A stretch of 36,219 nucleotides of DNA from an uncultured Clostridia bacterium (GCA_944368925.1 CALVXG010000020.1:1-36219), one strand, 5' to 3'. Counted from the first letter of the stretch, positions 20,497 to 29,885 are shown. A program made the numbers and translations. Notes: generated from the sequence alone by a model not told the origin.

Positions 20497-21363
20497 ATGA
20501 AAGAAATTCATCGGGAAAATTCCGACGTGCGCAGGCATTACACCGTCCAGAAAAACAGTGCGGAAAGTTTTCACGCAAAAATCCTGTACGCCGGAGAACT
20601 AAAAAAATCCATCGGCTGGAAAGAACAACTGCATTCACATCCCTTCTGCGAGATCGTCTACGTAAAATCGGGCTCTGGCATCCTGCATACCGATTCTTGC
20701 AGCTTCCCCGTGCAACAGGGCGATCTGCTCGTCTACAATACGGGCACCATACACTCCGAAGCCGCCGACGACAACAAGGAATTTTCCCTGCTCTTTTGCG
20801 GGATCGACCGTCTGCATCTCAAAGACAAACCCGCAAATTGCATTCTCGAACCCGACGCCTGCCCCGTCCTGCACACGGGCCGCTTGCAGCCCCTGCTCGA
20901 ATCTTACTTCGAAAACCTGATCGCCGAAATGCAGTCCAAACCTTACTACTACGACGAGGTCTCCCGCTCGCTCGTCCGCATTATCTTAAACCTCGTCCTG
21001 CGTTTGCTCGCCGAACAGGACAACCATTACTTCAAAACCAACGAATCTTACCGCCGCGCGCGCGAGTACATAGACCAAAATTACAACCGCATCGAATGCG
21101 TGGAAGACGTATGCAAAAATATGTATATCTCCCGCTATTACCTCACGCACCTTTTCAAAGAATACAGCGGCCTTTCCCCCATTCAGTATATCATCTCCAA
21201 ACGCATGGAAAATGCCAAACAACTTTTACAGTCCACCGACCTGCCCGTCCATGAAATTGCCCTTCGGTCGGGATACAACGAAATCAGTTCGTTTTTGAAA
21301 ACCTTTAAAAAAATCGAAAACATGACCCCCAGCGAATACCGCGACAGCATCAAAAACAAATAA
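20497..21363 (+). CDS. AraC-family regulator with N-terminal cupin, probably of fucU-fucI
   Basis: A 288-residue protein. An N-terminal sugar-sensing cupin (about residues 30-130) has LHSHPFCEIVYVKSGSG and FPVQQGDLLVYNTGTIHSEA. A C-terminal double helix-turn-helix (about 190-285) has IECVEDVCKNMYISRYYLTHLFKEYSGLSPIQYI and the second motif VHEIALRSGYNEISSFLKTFKKIENMTPSEYR. It is divergent from fucU-fucI with a shared 166-bp control region, so it is probably the local activator answering L-fucose or a related sugar; this is inference from position. A strong terminator follows. Confidence 0.93.
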   Translation: MKEIHRENSDVRRHYTVQKNSAESFHAKILYAGELKKSIGWKEQLHSHPFCEIVYVKSGSGILHTDSCSFPVQQGDLLVYNTGTIHSEAADDNKEFSLLFCGIDRLHLKDKPANCILEPDACPVLHTGRLQPLLESYFENLIAEMQSKPYYYDEVSRSLVRIILNLVLRLLAEQDNHYFKTNESYRRAREYIDQNYNRIECVEDVCKNMYISRYYLTHLFKEYSGLSPIQYIISKRMENAKQLLQSTDLPVHEIALRSGYNEISSFLKTFKKIENMTPSEYRDSIKNK

Positions 21364-21407
21364 ATTTCCCGAAAATGCCGCGTTGATTGAAAAACGGTTT
21401 TATCTGA

Positions 21408-21450
21408 GGCCGCCGTCCGAAAATAAATTTTTCGGACGGCGGCCTTTTTT
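21408..21450 (+). terminator. Terminator of the AraC-type gene (15-bp perfect stem)
   Basis: GGCCGCCGTCCGAAA (21408-21422) and TTTCGGACGGCGGCC (21430-21444), then six T. The outer 12 bp are identical to those of the hairpin at 15532. Confidence 0.88.
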
Positions 21451-21460
21451 GATCGCAATC

Positions 21461-21505
21461 AAAAAGCGGCGGAGCGCAAAAATATTTTGCGCTCCGCCGC
21501 TTTTT
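21461..21505. terminator. 21-bp perfect hairpin, two-way terminator
   Basis: AAAAAGCGGCGGAGCGCAAAA (21461-21481) pairs with its complement at 21485-21505, with T-runs on both strands. It lies only 11 bp after the preceding terminator. Confidence 0.75.
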
Positions 21506-21723
21506 ATTTAACATACCTGCGCGCCGCTTTCTCCTGCCCGCCGTTTTTTCTGCCTCACCCTCCGAACGTAAACTTTGTTCCGAATGCCCGCATGCGCAGA
21601 TGCGCATGCGGGCATAAAAAGTTCGAAAACGCGGCCACGCGAAACACCCCTTGCAAAAACACGGTAAACTCTCGAAGCGTATTTCCGTGCGCGCAGGGCA
21701 TACGGACAGCTTTTTTGCCATGC
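21506..21723. repeat. Gene-free stretch with a 14-bp hairpin
   Basis: No credible gene seen. TGCCCGCATGCGCA (21585-21598) and TGCGCATGCGGGCA (21601-21614) pair perfectly, and outer AACTTT / AAAGTT (21571-21576, 21617-21622) could extend the stem after an internal loop. No T-run follows directly. Confidence 0.5.
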
Positions 21724-21759
21724 AAAAAGGCCGACGGAGCAAGATTTGCTCCGTCGGCC
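21724..21759 (-). terminator. Terminator after nfnB
   Basis: GGCCGACGGAGCAA (21729-21742) and TTGCTCCGTCGGCC (21746-21759). Five T follow on the minus strand. It lies 33 bp beyond the nfnB stop. Confidence 0.85.
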
Positions 21760-21792
21760 CTTGTTTCGGTACGGGGATCGATCCCCGCACAA

Positions 21793-23190
21793 TTATTTTT
21801 GACATTTGCCCTTGATATATTCGTCGATGGCTTCCGCGGCCGTTTTGCCCGCGCCCATGGCGAGAATGACCGTCGCCGCGCCCGTCACCGCATCGCCGCC
21901 CGCGTACACGCCTTCGCGCGAGGTCAGGCCGTGTTCGTCCGCAATGATGCCGCCCCATTTCTGGGTCTCCAGTCCTTTGGTCGTGTTTTTGATGAGCGGG
22001 TTCGGGCTCGTACCGATCGCCATGATCACGCAATCGCACTCGATGGTAAAATCGCTGCCCGCCTTTTCCACGGGCCGCCTGCGGCCCGACGCGTCCGGTT
22101 CGCCCAGTTCCATTTCCACACAGGAAATGCCGCGCACCGTTCCGTTTTCACCTTCCAAAATCGCCGTCGGATTCGTAAGAAATTTGAAAATAATTCCTTC
22201 TTCTTTCGCGTGTTCCACTTCTTCCGCGCGCGCAGGAAGTTCCTTTTCGCTGCGGCGGTACACGATGTACACTTCTTCCGCGCCGAGGCGTTTTGCACAG
22301 CGCGCCGCGTCCATCGCTACGTTGCCGCCGCCCACGACCGCTACCTTTTTCGCATGCAAAACAGGGGTACGTGCATCGTCTTTGTATGCTTTCATCAGAT
22401 TCACGCGGGTGAGGAACTCGTTCGCGGAATAGACGCTTTTCAGATTTTCGCCGGGGATATTCATAAAGCGCGGCAAACCTGCGCCGCTCCCGATAAACAC
22501 CGCTTCGAAACCGAATTCGTCCAAAAGTTCGTCGACGGAAAGAACGCGGCCGATGACCATGTTCGTCTCGACTTTGACCCCCAGCGCTTTCAGATTGTCG
22601 ATCTCTTTTTGCACGATGGTCTTAGGCAAACGGAATTCGGGGATCCCGTACACGAGCACGCCGCCCGCAAGGTGCAGCGCCTCGAAGACGGTGACGTCAT
22701 ACCCGCGCTTTGCAAGATCGCCCGCACAGGTGAGTCCCGCAGGGCCGCTCCCGACTACTGCGACTTTATGTCCGTTCGGATCCGCTTTTACGGGAAGATC
22801 GCAGCTGTTCGCGTTGTGCCAGTCCGCCACAAACCGTTCCAGCCGCCCGATCGCAACCGGCTCGCCCTTGATACCGCGCACGCATTTTTGCTCGCATTGC
22901 GTCTCCTGCGGGCATACTCTGCCGCATACCGCAGGCAGAGAGCTCGTCTGCTGAATGATCTGATACGCCGCTTCAAACTCGCCCGCCGCCACTTTCGCGA
23001 TAAAATCGGGAATGTGAATTTTTACGGGACAGCCCCCGATGCAGGGTTTATGTTTGCAATGCAGGCAGCGCTGCGCTTCCTCGATCGCCGTTTCCGCCGT
23101 ATAGCCGAGCGCTACTTCTTTGAAATTTTTATTGCGTACCTGCGGTTCCTGCGAAGGCATTTCATGCTTTTTAAGGCTCATGTTCGGCAT
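21793..23190 (-). CDS. nfnB: NfnB: NADPH-binding subunit of electron-bifurcating transhydrogenase (GltA-like)
   Basis: A 465-residue flavoprotein of the glutamate-synthase small-subunit family. Two Cys groups for [4Fe-4S] clusters lie at 42-54 (CLHCKHKPCIGGC) and 89-103 (CGRVCPQETQCEQKC). An FAD-binding GSGPAGLTCAG follows, then an NADP(H)-binding VVGGGNVAMDAARCAKRLGA and a C-terminal GVYAGGDAVTGAATVILAMGAGKTAAEAI. It is most often annotated gltA. The adjacent NfnA-type partner and the absence of a glutamate synthase large subunit favour NADH-dependent reduced ferredoxin:NADP+ oxidoreductase. I chose the ATG at 23190, with AAGGAGG 9 bp upstream inside the end of nfnA and a one-base gap between the genes. 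Confidence 0.92.
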   Translation of the reverse strand: MPNMSLKKHEMPSQEPQVRNKNFKEVALGYTAETAIEEAQRCLHCKHKPCIGGCPVKIHIPDFIAKVAAGEFEAAYQIIQQTSSLPAVCGRVCPQETQCEQKCVRGIKGEPVAIGRLERFVADWHNANSCDLPVKADPNGHKVAVVGSGPAGLTCAGDLAKRGYDVTVFEALHLAGGVLVYGIPEFRLPKTIVQKEIDNLKALGVKVETNMVIGRVLSVDELLDEFGFEAVFIGSGAGLPRFMNIPGENLKSVYSANEFLTRVNLMKAYKDDARTPVLHAKKVAVVGGGNVAMDAARCAKRLGAEEVYIVYRRSEKELPARAEEVEHAKEEGIIFKFLTNPTAILEGENGTVRGISCVEMELGEPDASGRRRPVEKAGSDFTIECDCVIMAIGTSPNPLIKNTTKGLETQKWGGIIADEHGLTSREGVYAGGDAVTGAATVILAMGAGKTAAEAIDEYIKGKCQK

Positions 23191-23191
23191 A

Positions 23192-24034
23192 TTATCTGAC
23201 CTCCTTTTTGAAAAGATTGCAGGCCTTTTCCCGCTCTCTCTTCTCAAAGTCTTTGTACGTGGACGCACGCTTCATGATCTCGTCGTAATCTACCTCGTGC
23301 CCGTCAAAATCCGGCCCGTCCACGCACGCAAATTTCGTCTTTCCCGCCACCGTCAGACGACAGCACCCGCACATTCCCGTGCCGTCGATCATGATCGGGT
23401 TCATGCTGACAACCGTCTTGATGTTGTGCTGTTTCGTGAGCAGGGACACAAACTTCATCATGACGACAGGCCCGATGGCGATCACTTCGTCGTATTGGTT
23501 GCCCGCTTCGATCAGCGCTTTCAGCGCGTCGGTGACCAACCCCTTTTCGCCGCAGCTCCCGTCGTCGGACATGAGCTTGTACTCATCGGAAACGGAACGG
23601 AATTCCTTTTCCAGAATTACGAGATCTTTGTTGCGGAACCCGACTATGCTGTGCACGCAGGCTCCGAGCGCGTGCAGTTTTTTCGCCACGGGATACGCGA
23701 TCGCACAGCCGACGCCGCCGCCCACGACCGCCACTTTTTTCAGCCCTTCCACGTGCGAAGGCTCGCCGAGCGGGCCCACAAAGTCGTGTATGTATTCCCC
23801 TTCATGCAAATGATTCAGCCGCTCCGTCGTGCCGCCCACGATCTGGAAAATAATCGTGACCGTGCCCTTTTCCCTGTCAAAATCCGCCACCGTCAGCGGA
23901 ATACGCTCTCCCTCTTCGTCCACGCGCAGAATGATGAACTGCCCCGGTTCCGCCTTCCTGGCTACAAACGGCGCGTCCACCTCCATCAGCGTAACGGTAG
24001 GATTCAGCTCTCTCTTTTTAACGATTTTATACAT
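23192..24034 (-). CDS. nfnA: NfnA: NADH-binding subunit of electron-bifurcating transhydrogenase
   Basis: A 280-residue protein of the sulfide/dihydroorotate-dehydrogenase-like FAD/NAD family. An FAD-binding barrel with PGQFIILRVDEEGERIPLTVAD (about 26-47) is followed by an NAD-binding domain with VAVVGGGVGCAIAYPVAKKLHALG. A C-terminal [2Fe-2S] motif has DGTGMCGCCRLTV and FACVDGPDFDGHEVDYDE. With NfnB it forms the soluble complex that couples NADH and reduced ferredoxin to NADPH formation in anaerobes. The start at 24034 is set by AAAGGAC and the family N-terminus MYKIVKKREL; an upstream in-frame ATG at 24070 has no such signal. A consensus promoter precedes it. Confidence 0.93.
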   Translation of the reverse strand: MYKIVKKRELNPTVTLMEVDAPFVARKAEPGQFIILRVDEEGERIPLTVADFDREKGTVTIIFQIVGGTTERLNHLHEGEYIHDFVGPLGEPSHVEGLKKVAVVGGGVGCAIAYPVAKKLHALGACVHSIVGFRNKDLVILEKEFRSVSDEYKLMSDDGSCGEKGLVTDALKALIEAGNQYDEVIAIGPVVMMKFVSLLTKQHNIKTVVSMNPIMIDGTGMCGCCRLTVAGKTKFACVDGPDFDGHEVDYDEIMKRASTYKDFEKREREKACNLFKKEVR

Positions 24035-24088
24035 GTTCTGACCGTCCTTTCTCTTTGCATAATTTATCATGAAACTGTATTATTATAT

Positions 24089-24117
24089 AGTATACCCGAC
24101 TGCGCCCGAATTTTCAA
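24089..24117 (-). promoter_or_regulatory. nfnA-nfnB promoter
   Basis: Minus strand: TTGAAA (24112-24117), 17 bp, TATACT (24089-24094). Confidence 0.85.
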
Positions 24118-24340
24118 GCATTTTCGACAGCAAAACTCGAATCGCACGATTTATTTTACTTATCGCCCTCCGGGCGGACAAAAAACGTTCTTGCATGATC
24201 ATCCCTCATTTCCCGCACAAAAGTCTTCCCTTTCGCCTTACGGTAAAAAAAGTACCGAAACAAAACTTTTCAGGCCGCAAAGGCGAGCCCAAATTTGCGC
24301 GCAAACAAGGCGGGGCGCAGAAAACTTCTGCGCCCGCCTC
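24118..24340. repeat. Gene-free stretch with one hairpin
   Basis: No credible gene. GGCGGGGCGCAGAA (24309-24322) and TTCTGCGCCCGCC (24326-24338) form a 13-bp stem with one bulge. CTCAATTTTTTT follows on the plus strand, so it would block rightward transcription. Confidence 0.5.
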
Positions 24341-24370
24341 AATTTTTTTCTAAATGCGCTTACATAAAAA

Positions 24371-24397
24371 GAGCGGGGCGATGCCCCGTTCTTTTTT
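24371..24397. terminator. Terminator after clpX
   Basis: GAGCGGGGC (24371-24379) and GCCCCGTTC (24383-24391) with one G-T pair. TTTTTATG follows on the minus strand, and TTTTTT follows on the plus strand. Confidence 0.8.
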
Positions 24398-25615
<1,218 letters not shown>

Positions 25616-25751
25616 GGTCGTTGTCCTCCTTTCGCGCCCCTTTCGGGACACGGGATGATTGTATGTCAATAACAAAGCACGCCGCGGTTTCGTATTCTTG
25701 AACGAACGGCGGCGCTGCTCTCAGTCCGGTACAAATCCCTTCGCACCGTCT

Positions 25752-26348
25752 TTATCTTTTATAAAATACGTTGTCTACAAGCCCGTAATTCTTCGCTTCT
25801 TCCGCTGACAGATAATTGTCACGATCGGTATCCCGCTCGATCTCCGCAATGCTCCTGCCCGTGTTCTCCGCCAAAATACGGTTCATCTTGTCTTTGATCT
25901 TTAAAATGTGCTCCGCCTGTATCTTGATGTCGCTCGCCTGACCCTGCGCTCCGCCGAGCGGTTGGTGAATCATGATCTCACTGTTCGGAAGAGCAAACCG
26001 CTTGCCGCGCGTCCCGCTCGAAAGCAGAAACGCACCCATGCTCGCCGCCATCCCGATACAGATCGTCGATACGTCGCAATGAATGTACTGCATCGTGTCG
26101 TAAATCGCCATGCCCGCCGTTACGCTCCCGCCGGGACTGTTGATGTACAGGCTGATATCTTTGTTCATGTCCTTCGCTTCCAGATAAATCAGCTGCGCCA
26201 CGATCGTGTTCGCCATTCCGTCGTTGATCTCCCCCGAAAGAAAGATGATCCTGTCCTCCAACAGCCGCGAGTATATATCATACGAACGCTCGCCGCGGCT
26301 GGATTGCTCCACCACCATCGGAATCAGATTCATTTTGATTTCGTCCAT
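25752..26348 (-). CDS. clpP: ATP-dependent Clp protease proteolytic subunit ClpP
   Basis: The barrel-shaped serine protease partner of ClpX. The 198 residues carry the full triad: Ser103 (GMAASMGAF), His128 (IMIHQPLGG) and Asp177 ([13 protein letters not shown]). It lacks a long leader; the first residues ([21 protein letters not shown]) match the self-processed N-terminus of other ClpP proteins. It follows tig by 34 bp and precedes clpX, the classical tig-clpP-clpX order, so a common transcript from the tig promoter is likely. No CtsR or HrcA operator was recognised upstream. Confidence 0.98.
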   Translation of the reverse strand: MDEIKMNLIPMVVEQSSRGERSYDIYSRLLEDRIIFLSGEINDGMANTIVAQLIYLEAKDMNKDISLYINSPGGSVTAGMAIYDTMQYIHCDVSTICIGMAASMGAFLLSSGTRGKRFALPNSEIMIHQPLGGAQGQASDIKIQAEHILKIKDKMNRILAENTGRSIAEIERDTDRDNYLSAEEAKNYGLVDNVFYKR

Positions 26349-26382
26349 GTCTTCTCCAATTTTTTAACGGCTTTTCCTTCGC

Positions 26383-28020
26383 TTACTCCGCTTTCTCGTC
26401 TTTCTTCGCCGCTTTCTTTGCCGTCTTCTTGGCCGCGGGTTTTTCTTCCGCGTCCGCTTTCTTCGTAGCTTTCTTGGCCGCGGGTTTTTCCTCTGCGTCC
26501 GCTTTCTTCGCCGTCTTCTTGGCCGCGGGTTTTTCTTCCGCGTCCGCTTTCTTCGTAGCTTTCTTGGCCGCGGGTTTTTCCTCTGCGTCCGCTTTCTTCG
26601 CCGTCTTCTTGGCCGCGGGTTTTTCTTCCGCGTCCGCTTTCTTCGCCGCTTTCTTTGCCGCAGATTTTCCCTCTGCGTCCGCTTTCTTCGCCGCTTTCTT
26701 TGCAGCGGGTTTTTCTTCCGCGTCCGCCGTCATGTTGTTGTTCTCTTTCAGGAACGCAAACAGCTTGTTGATCACGATGTCGTTGCCGATGTATTCACGC
26801 TGCGATGCGTCCACGTCTTTCTTGTATTCTTCCAAAGTTTTGTTCGCCGCTTTCGCAAACTCTTCGAGTTTCGCATCGATCTCCGCGTCGTCCGCCTTGA
26901 TGTTCTCTTCGCGGATGATCTTGTCGATGACCAGCTGGCTCTTGACGGTATCCGTCGCCTGCGCGCGGTAGCCTTCGCGGAAGGTCTTCAGATCCGTTCC
27001 CATGTATCTGAGATAATCTGCCAGCTTCATTCCGCCGTACTGCATGCCCAAACGATACTCCATGTTGCGCATCATCATGTCCATCTGGTTCTCGATCATC
27101 GCGTCGGGGATCTCCACTTCCGCATTGTCGGTGATGGCTTTCACGATATTGTTTTCCGTCTCGGAATCGCCCTTTTCTTTCGCCTGCTTTTCCAGACGTT
27201 CGCGCGTCTCTTTCTTATACGCGTCCACGCTCTCCGCGCCCGCCGCGTCCTTGATGAACTCGTCGTTGATTTCGGGGAGCTCTTTCTTCTCCAGCTTGTT
27301 CAGTTTGACAGCGAACACCGCGTCTTTCCCCTTCAGGTTCTCCGCCTGGTAGTTCTCGGGGAATTTCACGTTGATGTCTTTCTCCTCGCCCACCTTCATG
27401 CCGATGACCTGATCTTCAAATCCCGGAATAAAGGAATTGCTGCCGAGTACCAGCGGATAATTCTCGCTCGTGCCGCCGTCGAACTTCTCGCCGTCCACAC
27501 TGCCCGAAAAATCGATGGTCGCCGTATCGCCCTTCTCCGCCGCACGGCCTTCCACCGCCACAAGACGGCTGTTGCGCTCCTGCAAACGTTTGAGTTCGGA
27601 CTCCACGTCTTCATCTTTTACATTATACTCAACTTTTTTGATGTTTATACCCTTGTAAGCACCCAATTTCACGTCGGGCTTCACGGGCGCCACCGCGACG
27701 AGCACCGCCCCGTCTTCGCTGATGTCCTCCACGGAAAGCTGCGGCTGTCCCACAACGGTAAAGTTGTCCTTCTCCTTTTCCACGATGTCATAATAATGAT
27801 CGGAGAAGAGATTGTTCAGCGCATCTTCATAGAAAACTCCCTTCCCGTAATTCAGCTCGATGACATGCCTGGGCGCCTTGCCCTTGCGGAATCCGTTGAC
27901 AAAATACTTGCCGCGCGTCTGCTCGTACGCTTTCTGGTTCGCGGCTTCCCACTCGCTCTTGTCAAACGTCATGGTGATTTTTACTGTGCTCTTCTCGGAA
28001 GATTCGGTCTTGTATTTCAT
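26383..28020 (-). CDS. tig: Trigger factor with a long Lys/Ala/Glu repeat tail
   Basis: The ribosome-bound chaperone and prolyl isomerase. Of 545 residues, about 1-430 are a normal trigger factor. The ribosome-docking helix loop is GFRKGKAPRHVIE. The FKBP-type isomerase domain is at about 160-245 (GDTATIDFSGSVDGEKFDGG and SFIPGFEDQVIGMKVGEEKDI), followed by the chaperone arms. Residues from about 433 onward are foreign to the family: seven 15-residue units of the type DAEEKPAAKKTAKKA, ending AKKDEKAE. Such lysine- and alanine-rich tails resemble histone H1-like or ribosome-associated disordered tails. The start has AGGAG upstream and a promoter shared back to back with rqcH. Confidence 0.96.
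   Translation of the reverse strand: MKYKTESSEKSTVKITMTFDKSEWEAANQKAYEQTRGKYFVNGFRKGKAPRHVIELNYGKGVFYEDALNNLFSDHYYDIVEKEKDNFTVVGQPQLSVEDISEDGAVLVAVAPVKPDVKLGAYKGINIKKVEYNVKDEDVESELKRLQERNSRLVAVEGRAAEKGDTATIDFSGSVDGEKFDGGTSENYPLVLGSNSFIPGFEDQVIGMKVGEEKDINVKFPENYQAENLKGKDAVFAVKLNKLEKKELPEINDEFIKDAAGAESVDAYKKETRERLEKQAKEKGDSETENNIVKAITDNAEVEIPDAMIENQMDMMMRNMEYRLGMQYGGMKLADYLRYMGTDLKTFREGYRAQATDTVKSQLVIDKIIREENIKADDAEIDAKLEEFAKAANKTLEEYKKDVDASQREYIGNDIVINKLFAFLKENNNMTADAEEKPAAKKAAKKADAEGKSAAKKAAKKADAEEKPAAKKTAKKADAEEKPAAKKATKKADAEEKPAAKKTAKKADAEEKPAAKKATKKADAEEKPAAKKTAKKAAKKDEKAE
26410..26724 (-). repeat. Seven in-frame 45-bp tandem repeats in the 3' end of tig
   Basis: Each 45-bp unit encodes DAEEKPAAKK(T/A)(A/T)KKA. 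Units 3-4 and 5-6 alternate TA and AT forms and are nearly identical as 90-bp pairs, with unit 7 repeating the first member, which points to recent duplication of a two-unit block. Units 1 and 2 are more diverged (unit 2: DAEGKSAAKKAAKKA). Copy number may vary between strains. Confidence 0.93.
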
Positions 28021-28063
28021 AAAAACTTCTCCTGCTATAATTTGCCTTTTTACTCGTTATAGT

Positions 28064-28091
28064 ATTTTAGCACAAAGCAAACGTTTTGCAA
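28064..28091 (-). promoter_or_regulatory. Promoter of the tig-clpP-clpX unit
   Basis: Minus strand: TTGCAA (28086-28091), 16-bp spacer ending in TGC, TAAAAT (28064-28069). It lies back to back with the rqcH promoter. Confidence 0.75.
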
Positions 28092-28110
28092 AGCGTTTTT
28101 ATGCAAATGA

Positions 28111-28139
28111 TTTACTTTTTTTGACGGATACGCTATAAT
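28111..28139 (+). promoter_or_regulatory. rqcH promoter
   Basis: TTTACT (28111-28116), 17 bp, TATAAT (28134-28139). The rqcH start follows 67 bp later, behind AAAGGAG. Confidence 0.75.
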
Positions 28140-28205
28140 AAACAGAGCAAACGGCAAAAACGGCGGTATTTTCCGCCTTCTCGGCCGCCTGCAAAGGAGC
28201 GCATC

Positions 28206-29885
28206 ATGCCACAGGACGCCTTTACGCTGCGACATATCGCCCGCGAACTCGACAGCGAACTTCGCGGCGGAAAAGTAAACAAGATCATTCAGCCCTCCCG
28301 CGACGAGGTCGATATCCTGCTGTATGCGGGCGGCAAAACCAAAAAGCTCGTCCTCAACACGAATGCGTCCTTTGCGCGCGCCATTCTTTCCGACGTCCCG
28401 CGCACCGCGCCCGACGTCGCGCCCAATTTCTGCATGCTTTTGCGAAAATACATTACGGGCGCGCAGCTGCTTTCCGTCGCGCAATGCGGCTTCGAACGCA
28501 TTCTCGCGTTCACGTTCGACTGCTGCGGCGAATTCGCAAGGGCGACGCGCGTGCTCTATGCCGAGATCATGGGCAAGTACTCCAACCTCATCCTCACGGA
28601 AAACGGGATCATCGCGGGCGCGCTGAAAATTTCCTCGTTGCAGGAAAATTTCAAACGCGCGCTCTTTCCGGGCGTAAAATACCTGCCCCCCGAACCGCAG
28701 GACAAAGCAAACCCTTCCGACACGGAAAAAATCTGCGAAAGGCTCTCCGCCTTTTGCGGCGGAGATTTTGCGGAATTTCTGTTTGAAAACCTTTCCGGCC
28801 TTGCCCTTCCTACCTGCCGCATTCTTTCAAAATCGCTCGGCGATCCCGACCGCCCTTTGGGCGAAAACGTCGCGAAAATCGCACAACGTATACACGATTT
28901 CATATTCTCGGACGAGATCTCTCCCGCGTTGGAACGGGTCAACGGAGAGGCCAAAGATTTTCACGCGCGCTTTGCGGGGGAAGCGTATCCCACCGTCTGC
29001 GCCGCCGCCGACGCTTACTATACCGAACGGGAAACAAAGCGCGGATTCAACGAAAAAAAGAGAAAGCTCGAAAGTCTCCTTTTATCCCGCCGCAAGAAGG
29101 AAGAGAAAAAACTCGCCCTCCTGCGCGAGCGCGAAGCGAGCTGTGCGGACATGGAAAAAAACCGCATTTTCGGCGAGCTCCTTACGGCAAATCTGTATGC
29201 GCTGCGCAAGGGCATGGAGGGCTGCGAAGTCGTCAATTACTACGACGAAAAGCAAGCTCCCGTCCGCATCGCGCTCGACAAGACCCTCTCCCCCGCGCAG
29301 AACGCGCAGAAGTATTATAAGAAATACAACAAACAAAAGCGCACCCTTGCGGCGGTCGCGCCGCAAAAGGCGGAAGCGGAATCTGACCTCGATTATACCG
29401 AGAGCATGCTGTCCGCCTTGTCTCGCGCGGAAAACGCGCTGGATCTGACGGAGATCGAACAGGAGCTGCGCGATGCGGGCATTCTCCCGCCCGAAAAGAA
29501 AAAAGTCAAAAATGCGCCCGTCGTTCCTTTCCGCGTCTTCCAGCTCGGAAAGTTCCGCATTTTCGCGGGAAGAAACAACGTGCAGAACGACAGGCTCCTG
29601 CGCGAGGCGGCCTCCGACGACGTGTGGCTGCACGCCCAGAAATACCACAGCTCGCACGTTCTCATTCGGACGGACGGGCGGAAGGTGCCCGACGACGTCC
29701 TTCTGGCCGCCGCGGAGATCTGCGCCTGCTTTTCGGACGCCAAACAGGGAAATAAGATACCCGTCGATTACTGCCAGAGACGGTTCGTAAAAAAACCGCC
29801 CAAGGCAAAGGCGGGATTTGTCACTTACACCGATTTCAAAACGATCCTCGCCGACCCGAAACGCCACGCGGAACTGGAAATCTGA
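28206..29885 (+). CDS. rqcH: RqcH, NFACT-family ribosome quality-control factor
   Basis: RqcH binds the nascent chain-tRNA left on split 50S subunits and adds C-terminal alanine tails for degradation. It is sometimes annotated as fibronectin-binding protein. The 559 residues show the NFACT-N domain (about 1-165, with FCMLLRKYI and VLYAEIMGKYSNLILT) and helix-hairpin-helix and coiled-coil arms (about 170-430, very rich in Lys/Glu). The NFACT-R domain follows (about 445-545, with FQLGKFRIFAGRNNVQND and DDVWLHAQKYHSSHV). At residues 97-98, where B. subtilis RqcH has the tRNA-contacting Asp-Arg, this protein has Glu-Arg (GFERILAF). Divergent from tig. Confidence 0.94.
   Translation: MPQDAFTLRHIARELDSELRGGKVNKIIQPSRDEVDILLYAGGKTKKLVLNTNASFARAILSDVPRTAPDVAPNFCMLLRKYITGAQLLSVAQCGFERILAFTFDCCGEFARATRVLYAEIMGKYSNLILTENGIIAGALKISSLQENFKRALFPGVKYLPPEPQDKANPSDTEKICERLSAFCGGDFAEFLFENLSGLALPTCRILSKSLGDPDRPLGENVAKIAQRIHDFIFSDEISPALERVNGEAKDFHARFAGEAYPTVCAAADAYYTERETKRGFNEKKRKLESLLLSRRKKEEKKLALLREREASCADMEKNRIFGELLTANLYALRKGMEGCEVVNYYDEKQAPVRIALDKTLSPAQNAQKYYKKYNKQKRTLAAVAPQKAEAESDLDYTESMLSALSRAENALDLTEIEQELRDAGILPPEKKKVKNAPVVPFRVFQLGKFRIFAGRNNVQNDRLLREAASDDVWLHAQKYHSSHVLIRTDGRKVPDDVLLAAAEICACFSDAKQGNKIPVDYCQRRFVKKPPKAKAGFVTYTDFKTILADPKRHAELEI

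Noticed and set aside
21487-23199. 570-codon open frame on the plus strand
   Set aside because: It is antisense to nfnB and runs across terminator hairpins. No domains are visible.
26410-26724. Possible CRISPR array or satellite
   Set aside because: The 45-bp units are contiguous, without spacers, and stay in frame with tig, so they are a protein repeat.
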